64,000 bases of DNA from Gossypium raimondii (Eukaryota; Streptophyta; Magnoliopsida; Malvales; Malvaceae). The position numbers and the translations under genes are program-made. Positions within the stretch are counted from its first letter, which is position 1. Each line of letters starts with the position of its first letter. This document shows, piece by piece, positions 58,854-64,000 of this stretch. The stretch lies in contig NC_068571.1 in NCBI RefSeq assembly GCF_025698545.1, positions 42,379,733 to 42,443,732 on the forward strand. Direction: 5' to 3'. A model generated the notes under the pieces. It saw only the letters and a program-made list of their open reading frames with translations. It had not been told where the DNA came from and made no database searches.

Positions 58854-60164
58854 TGATGCGGTCGTTGAAAGCACCAAAAATATCCTATCCCTAATAAATA
58901 ATGAAAAGAATAGTAAAAGGGAAGTAGGGTCAAATCCTCAGGGATTGGACTTGCAAAATATCTTGTTTCGTGATATCCCAGGCAGAGTCTTGCCCAAGAC
59001 AACCTGCGTTCCTAAAAAAAATAAAAACAATAGAAGAATTAAATTGTTGGATCTAGAAACGAAAAATAAAATAAAAACAGAATTAAGAATATTGAATTGA
59101 AAATTAGAAAAAATAAAAATAGAGTTGAGAGAAAGAAAATTCTTATGGGAGATTCCACCTCCAGTTGTCTCGTTCGCCTTGGGTTAAATCCTCGGCTTTT
59201 AGATGATCCTTCCCAAACCGAATAAGCCGTTATAGTGGAAGAGGACGCCACGACCACCAGCTCAATGATTTAGACTTACAATTTGGTGGAACTTGACTCT
59301 AGCCAACAATCGCTTCTGTGGGATCGTCTTATGCTAGATCAACGCTTCTCAATGGCGAATCCCACGCCATTTTGTCTCTTGGGCTCGCCAACCTCTGACG
59401 CAGTAAGCTAACGAACCGACTGTGCAACCTTCCCAAAACATACAAAGCGGTCGCCTTTGCATACGTTGAAAAGCTTACTTTTTAAGGGACATGGACGGAA
59501 GTGTCAGCCCCGTAGTGCGGAGAAACGATGAATACTCGTTGAGAAGGCTAAGTACGGATTCTAAGCCTCAATAACCCTTTTGGGGATTTTTGACAACCTT
59601 CGGCTAGATGGGTTTAGTGGCTCATGGTTGTGGTAGAAAAGAAAATAAATAAAATAAAAATAAAGATTTTATTGAAAAGAAATATGAAAAGAACAAAAGC
59701 CTAGACTTTTGGGGAGAGAGTGTTTACAGAAAAAGAAAAGATGGGCTCTCCCCTATTTATAGTGCTAGGGGAGATATTCTAATTCTACTTAAATTCCTAA
59801 AAGATAAATACATTTAATTGAAGATAAATAAAGATAAAATAAAATCCTAAAAATAATCCTTAATAATTATCTCAATATTAATTATCCTAATATAATTAAA
59901 ATAGAGTTTAATAAAATAAAATCTCTTCTTTTTGCATTTCAACCCTTGTGTCCTCCATGCTTGCACTTTTGGCACCAACTTTTCCTTGTGTCACACATTG
60001 GCCCATTTTATCTCTAAATTCACGCTTTTGGCCCTTAATTTTGCTTTTGCCTCAAATTTAGTCCCTATGAGATAAAAGATCATAAATAGCTCAAATTAGC
60101 AGGATCATACTCAGAATAAATACATAATTAATACATAAAAATACGTTATTCTAGAGTGTTATCA
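58854..60164 (-). repeat. 3' LTR of the Athila-like element
   Basis: On the minus strand it begins TGATAACACTCTAGAATAAC after the polypurine tract and ends CGACCGCATCA. 1311 bp. The five bases beyond it (GCTAT, 58849-58853) are the expected target duplication; its partner is outside the window. The frame 59039-59257 inside it is not a gene. Confidence 0.75.
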
Positions 60165-60182
60165 AATCCCCCTACTTAGCCC
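60165..60182 (-). promoter_or_regulatory. polypurine tract of the Athila-like element
   Basis: On the minus strand GGGCTAAGTAGGGGGATT directly precedes the LTR start TGATAACA. Confidence 0.75.
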
Positions 60183-60489
60183 ATGCTTGCCCTCAAGTAT
60201 GGTTCCTATCTACTGTGAAAGTTAGATTCTGTCATAAAAGAAATACAACTCCAAAGTTTTATAAAAATCAGTCAAAAATGCATATGAAAAATAAAGAGAA
60301 CCCTAGGCTTGCTTTAAGTAAAATAGAAAAAGTTTTCTAATTAATACACACAAAAATTAGAATCAACTTGAATTATTTAATGAAAATTAGATAAATTACC
60401 AAACCTACCAAGACACTCTATTTGTTTCCTCCTTTAGTCCCAAAATTTTTTCTTTTTCTTTTTGTTTTTTTCTTTTTTTTATGCTTTAG

Positions 60490-60780
60490 GAATATACTGA
60501 ACCTTTTGACGCGAAGAGAGATGACAGCCAAGCACCCCACCCCGGTTACTCAGCCCAGCAAACTCCTAATTTATTATAATTTTTCTTAAGAACACATCAA
60601 ACCTTTTGACGCGAAGAGAGATGACAGCCAAGCACCCCACCCCGGTTACTCAGCCCAACATGTTCTTAAAAATTAATTCCGGTTAGCGGAGTTTTATCTA
60701 ACACGTCACACAACCTTTTGACGCGAAATAGGATGACAACCCAAGCACCCTACCCGGTTACATTTCGATCATCACGTTTT
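60490..60780. repeat. three-copy ~105 bp tandem repeat in the Athila-like 3' region
   Basis: 'accttttgacgcgaag' starts copies at about 60500, 60601 and 60712, each followed by 'gatgacagccaagcacccc' or a variant and 'ggttac'. The first two are nearly identical, the third more diverged. Non-coding; between integrase and the PPT. Confidence 0.85.
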
Positions 60781-61492
60781 TAAGTCGCACTCATAACCAC
60801 GGAACATTAAATGATATTAATAATAACTTTTTTATGAGGACTTTAGAGAAAAATAATAATCAAGTGTCAAAAATAAGTTTCAATAATTACCTTAATAGTC
60901 ATCAACATATTTTAGCATGCAATCATATTAAGTGTCCACTTTGTATTTAAACTTGATCAATTTTACGAAAAGCAAGATAGAGTTCACTTTATGAGTCACA
61001 ATTATTTTTACTCTAATAAAAATAAAACAGTGGAGATGGCATCAATTATGAAAAATTCGTAATTTTCTCAGAAAACAAGAATCATGCTTGTAGGACAAAC
61101 AGTAGGCAATTCTTGGTAAAAATCTTGGGCATGAAAGTAATAACGAAGAGTACCTCCCCCTACTGAAAGCACATTGTCCTCAATGTGGACGAAAAGAAAT
61201 AAATAGGTAGAAAAGTTTAGAAAACTCCCGTGTGATCACAAATGATGGCAATGAGCTTGGTCATTCTTGGCCAAAGGTTTCAAGTCAGCCTCAATGCGCT
61301 TTAAGTGTTGCTTAACGGTTTGCTTCATTTTTTTCTAAGCAAAAGAAGAAAATTGATTAATATCCAAATAAGTAATAAATAATAAAATAAAGTAATAAAT
61401 AAAGTAAAGAAAAATAATAAATAAAAATAAAATTTGGGTTGCCTCCCAACAAGCGCTTGTTTAACGTCGTTAGCTCGACGCCGTTATTGGTT

Positions 61493-62480
61493 CTATGGTG
61501 GTTCCAAATGGATTTCCTCAACCGTGTGGGCTTGAAAATTCTCATAAAATGGCTTCAACCGCTGGCCATTGACTACGAACTGCTTTTCAGATTCTTCACT
61601 CTCTATTTCAACCGCTCCATGTGTGAACACTTTAGTAACAACGAAAGGTCCTTGCCATCGTGATCGAAGCTTACCTGGGAATAACTTTAACACAGAGTTA
61701 TAAAGTAAAACTTTTTGTCCTACTGAAAAATGCTTCTGAGCTATTCTCTTATCGTGAAACAACTTTGTCTTGTCTTTATAAATGTGAGCATTTTCGTAGG
61801 CATCATTACGAATTTCTTCTAACTCTTGGATGTCTAATTTCCTTGCCTTTCCTGCAGGTTCTAACTCCAAGTTACACTGTCGAATGGCCCAATAGGCTTT
61901 ATGTTCCAATTCAACTGGAAGGTGGCAGGCTTTACCAAAAATAAGTCGATACGGGGTCATACCAATCGGTCCCTTATACGCAGTCCTATAGGCCCAAAGT
62001 GCATCATTTAGCCGAAGGCTCCAATCCTTTCGGTTAGGACGAACTGTTTTCTCCAAAATAGTCTTGATTTCCCTGTTTGAGACCTCGGCTTGACCGTTCG
62101 TTTGGGGATGGTGAGCCGTAGCTATACGGTGGTGGACTCCATATTTTGCCAACAGTGCCTCCATGACCTTATTACAAAAGTGGGTGCCACGATCACTGAT
62201 TAGGGCTCGAGGTGTGCCAAACCTGGAAAAGATAGTTTGTTTTAAAAACTCCATAGCAGTTTTGGCATTATCATTATGAGTAGGCTTTGCTTCTATCCAC
62301 TTAGAAACATAGTCTCTCGCAAGAATTATGTATACATTGCTAAATGAAGAAATAAATGGGCCCATGAAATCGATACCCCATACATCAAAGATTTCGCATA
62401 CATGAATCGGGAAAGGGCATTTGATTTCGTTTAGTGATGTTACCGTATGTTGGCACCTATCGCAAGACTTACGAAGTTAT
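61493..62480 (-). pseudogene. integrase of the Athila-like element
   Basis: The longest frame (62365-61493, 290 aa) carries most of the catalytic core: [11 protein letters not shown], the second Asp in [11 protein letters not shown], and the Glu in [12 protein letters not shown], followed by a C-terminal domain with [11 protein letters not shown]. The first Asp ([10 protein letters not shown]) and a CDRCQH zinc-finger end lie just upstream on the minus strand at 62367-62467, separated by a frame break or read without an ATG in a polyprotein. This is the best preserved gene of the element. It normally joins element DNA into the genome. Confidence 0.85.
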
Positions 62481-62850
62481 ATTCATCTCAAAAATTGTGG
62501 GCCAATATAGCCCACATTCTAACACCTTATGAGCGGTCCGCTTAGGGCCAAAGTGACCTCCACAAGCTTCAAAGATGACAAAAATTAAGGATAGAAGTTA
62601 CCTCGGTTTCGAACACATCTTCGTATTATCCGTCCAACGGTGTTTCCATAAGTATGGGTCATCCCAAATGTAATATCGAAGCGTTATGTCTAAGCTTGTC
62701 CCTCACGGAACGAGCTACCTTAGTGGGTAATAATCCGTGGCTAGAAAGTTTACTATATCGCATACCATGGGAGACGTACCTCGACGAGAATAGGCTCTCA
62801 TCGTGAATTCTTCTTTAATAGGGATGTCGTCAAAAGGTACTTTTATTCGC

Positions 62851-63300
62851 TTAAGTGGTCACCACTAAATTCTCGCATCCTCTTTTGTCTCGAATCTCAA
62901 TGTCAAATTCTTGGAGCAGCAAAATCCACCTAATGAGCCTCGGTTTTGCTTCTTTCTTCGCGATCAAATACCGAGAGTGCATGATCGAAAAAATAATCAC
63001 TTTAGTTCCCAATAAATAAGGTCGAAATTTATCTAAAGCAAATACAACGGCTAAGAGTTCTTTATCCGTAGTGGTGTAGTTGCTCTGCGCAGCATCTAGG
63101 GTTTTCAAGGCATAACATATGACATGTGGTTCTTTGTCTATCCTTTGCCCCAACACGGCTCCTACATCAGGCCGCTAGCGCCGCATATAATTTCAAATGG
63201 GTATTTCCAATCGGTGGTTGTACTATAGGAGCGGAGACTAACTTTTTCTTGAGTGTATCAAATGCCTCCTTACATTTTGGGCCAAACTCAAATTTCTTAT
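62851..63300 (-). pseudogene. RNase H domain of the Athila-like element
   Basis: The frame 63156-62851 has [38 protein letters not shown] and [14 protein letters not shown], the RNase H region of Gypsy pol (YASKTLD.AQ.NY.TTEKELLA, then FD.EI.DK.G). It is out of frame with the RT upstream. Nothing here suggests full function. Confidence 0.8.
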
Positions 63301-63330
63301 CTTTTCGCAACAACTCACACAATTGGTTCA

Positions 63331-64000
63331 CTACCTTCGAGAAGTTTTTATGAAGCGCCAGAAAACCTGCATGGCCAAGAAAAGAACGAATTTCCTCACA
63401 GTGGAGGGATAAGGCAAAGAATTTATAATATCAATTTTGGCTTTATCGACCTCAATTCCTTTAGATGAAACAACATGACCTAGAATTAAACCCTTGTCTA
63501 CCATAAAATGACACTTTTCATAATTCAAGACAAGATTAAATTCTATGCGCCTACTTAAAATTATCGTTAGATTTTTAAGGCATTCATCAAAACAATTCCA
63601 TATACAAGAAAATCATCCATAAAAACTTCGATAATTTTTCCACATATTCGAAAATATACTCATCATACATCTTTGGAAGGTGGCAGGCGATTGCAAAGAC
63701 CGAATGGCATCCTTCTATATGCAAATGTACCGAATGGGCATGTAAAAGTGGTCTTTTCTTGGTCCTCCTATGCGATCGAATTTGAAAGAAACCCGAGTAT
63801 CCATCAAGACAACAAAATGAGTTTTTCCGCTAATCTTTCAAGCATTTGATCTATAAAAGGAAGAGGAAATGATCTTTTCTAGTGTATGAATTCAACTTCC
63901 TGTAATCAATGCAGACGCGCCACCCATTTTGTACTCGGGTAGGTACCAAGTCACCTTCAGCATTTTTCTTTACTGTCACACCCGTTTTCTTGGGCACGAC
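63331..64000 (-). pseudogene. reverse transcriptase of the Athila-like element, partial
   Basis: From the window edge the minus strand reads VVPKKTGVTVKKN, then NGWRVCIDYRKLN, then after breaks a thumb segment (MNYEKCHFMVDKGLILGHVVS, 63528-63465). These are the conserved RT openings and the C.F...G..LGH motif of Ty3/Gypsy RT. Frameshifts lie between about 63850 and 63540, and the F/YVDD catalytic box is not intact in one frame. Confidence 0.75.

Larger units (their letters stand above)
58854..64000 (-). mobile_element. Athila-like Gypsy LTR retrotransposon, 3' part, truncated by window
   Basis: On the minus strand, from high to low coordinates: reverse transcriptase (64000-63331), RNase H (about 63300-62851), integrase (about 62480-61493), a non-coding region with a tandem repeat (60500-60780), a polypurine tract (60182-60165) and an LTR (60164-58854). 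Pol is broken by several frameshifts and stops, so this copy is defective. The integrase sequence ([22 protein letters not shown]) is typical of Athila-group elements. The 5' LTR, gag and PBS lie outside the window. Confidence 0.85.

Overview
The window is plant nuclear DNA, most likely from cotton (Gossypium) or a close relative in the Malvaceae. The support is intron-rich genes with GT/AG junctions, AT-rich intergenic DNA, very long LTR retrotransposons, and several small repeats I associate with cotton. One of these is a MITE with GGGTAAAAGTAC-type ends that occurs at least three times. The species call rests on remembered repeat families, not on a search.

Layout. (1) 1-3858: a minus-strand gene for a two-RRM glycine-rich RNA-binding protein (six exons, 337 aa). 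(2) 3859-10841: intergenic, with a probable 2.1 kb solo LTR (4938-7033), a tRNA-derived SINE (7087-7232) and a terminal-inverted-repeat element (8903-10556) carrying the first exon of an auxin response factor-like gene. (3) 10842-31190: a nest of three insertions. The outer layer is a fragment of an endogenous caulimovirid (pararetrovirus), flanked by an exact 32 bp direct repeat. Inside its coding region, with a TTA duplication, sits a 17.1 kb PIF/Harbinger-like element (11561-28667) holding exons of a SPOUT1-like RNA methyltransferase. Inside an intron of that captured gene, with a GTTGT duplication, sits a 13.7 kb Ogre/Tat-like LTR retrotransposon (12010-25746) with 2.6 kb LTRs and a 2.4 kb tandem array of a ~44 bp unit. 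(4) 32571-40405: an intact 11-exon GBF-interacting protein 1-like gene (883 aa). (5) 40406-45372: intergenic, with MITEs and a frameshifted X8-domain (callose-binding-like) gene. (6) 45373-47313: a second two-RRM hnRNP1-like gene (three coding exons, 477 aa). (7) 48832-52058: a minus-strand RBM48-like splicing-factor gene with several lesions, including a ~1.3 kb long-TIR insertion. (8) 52597-58853: SINE and LTR-retrotransposon debris. (9) 58854-64000: the 3' part of a minus-strand Athila-like Gypsy element (LTR, PPT, integrase, RNase H, RT), truncated by the window end.

The intact genes encode nuclear or RNA-related proteins: two hnRNPs and a GBF-interacting protein. From memory, the first RRM gene and GIP1 are neighbours in Arabidopsis (At3g13224 and At3g13222). 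If so, the ~28 kb between them here is an old gene pair pushed apart by nested insertions.

No intact transposase, complete polymerase or intact viral genome is present. No tRNA, rRNA or CRISPR was seen. Exon boundaries were read by eye from splice sites and reading frame, and total lengths were checked for divisibility by three.
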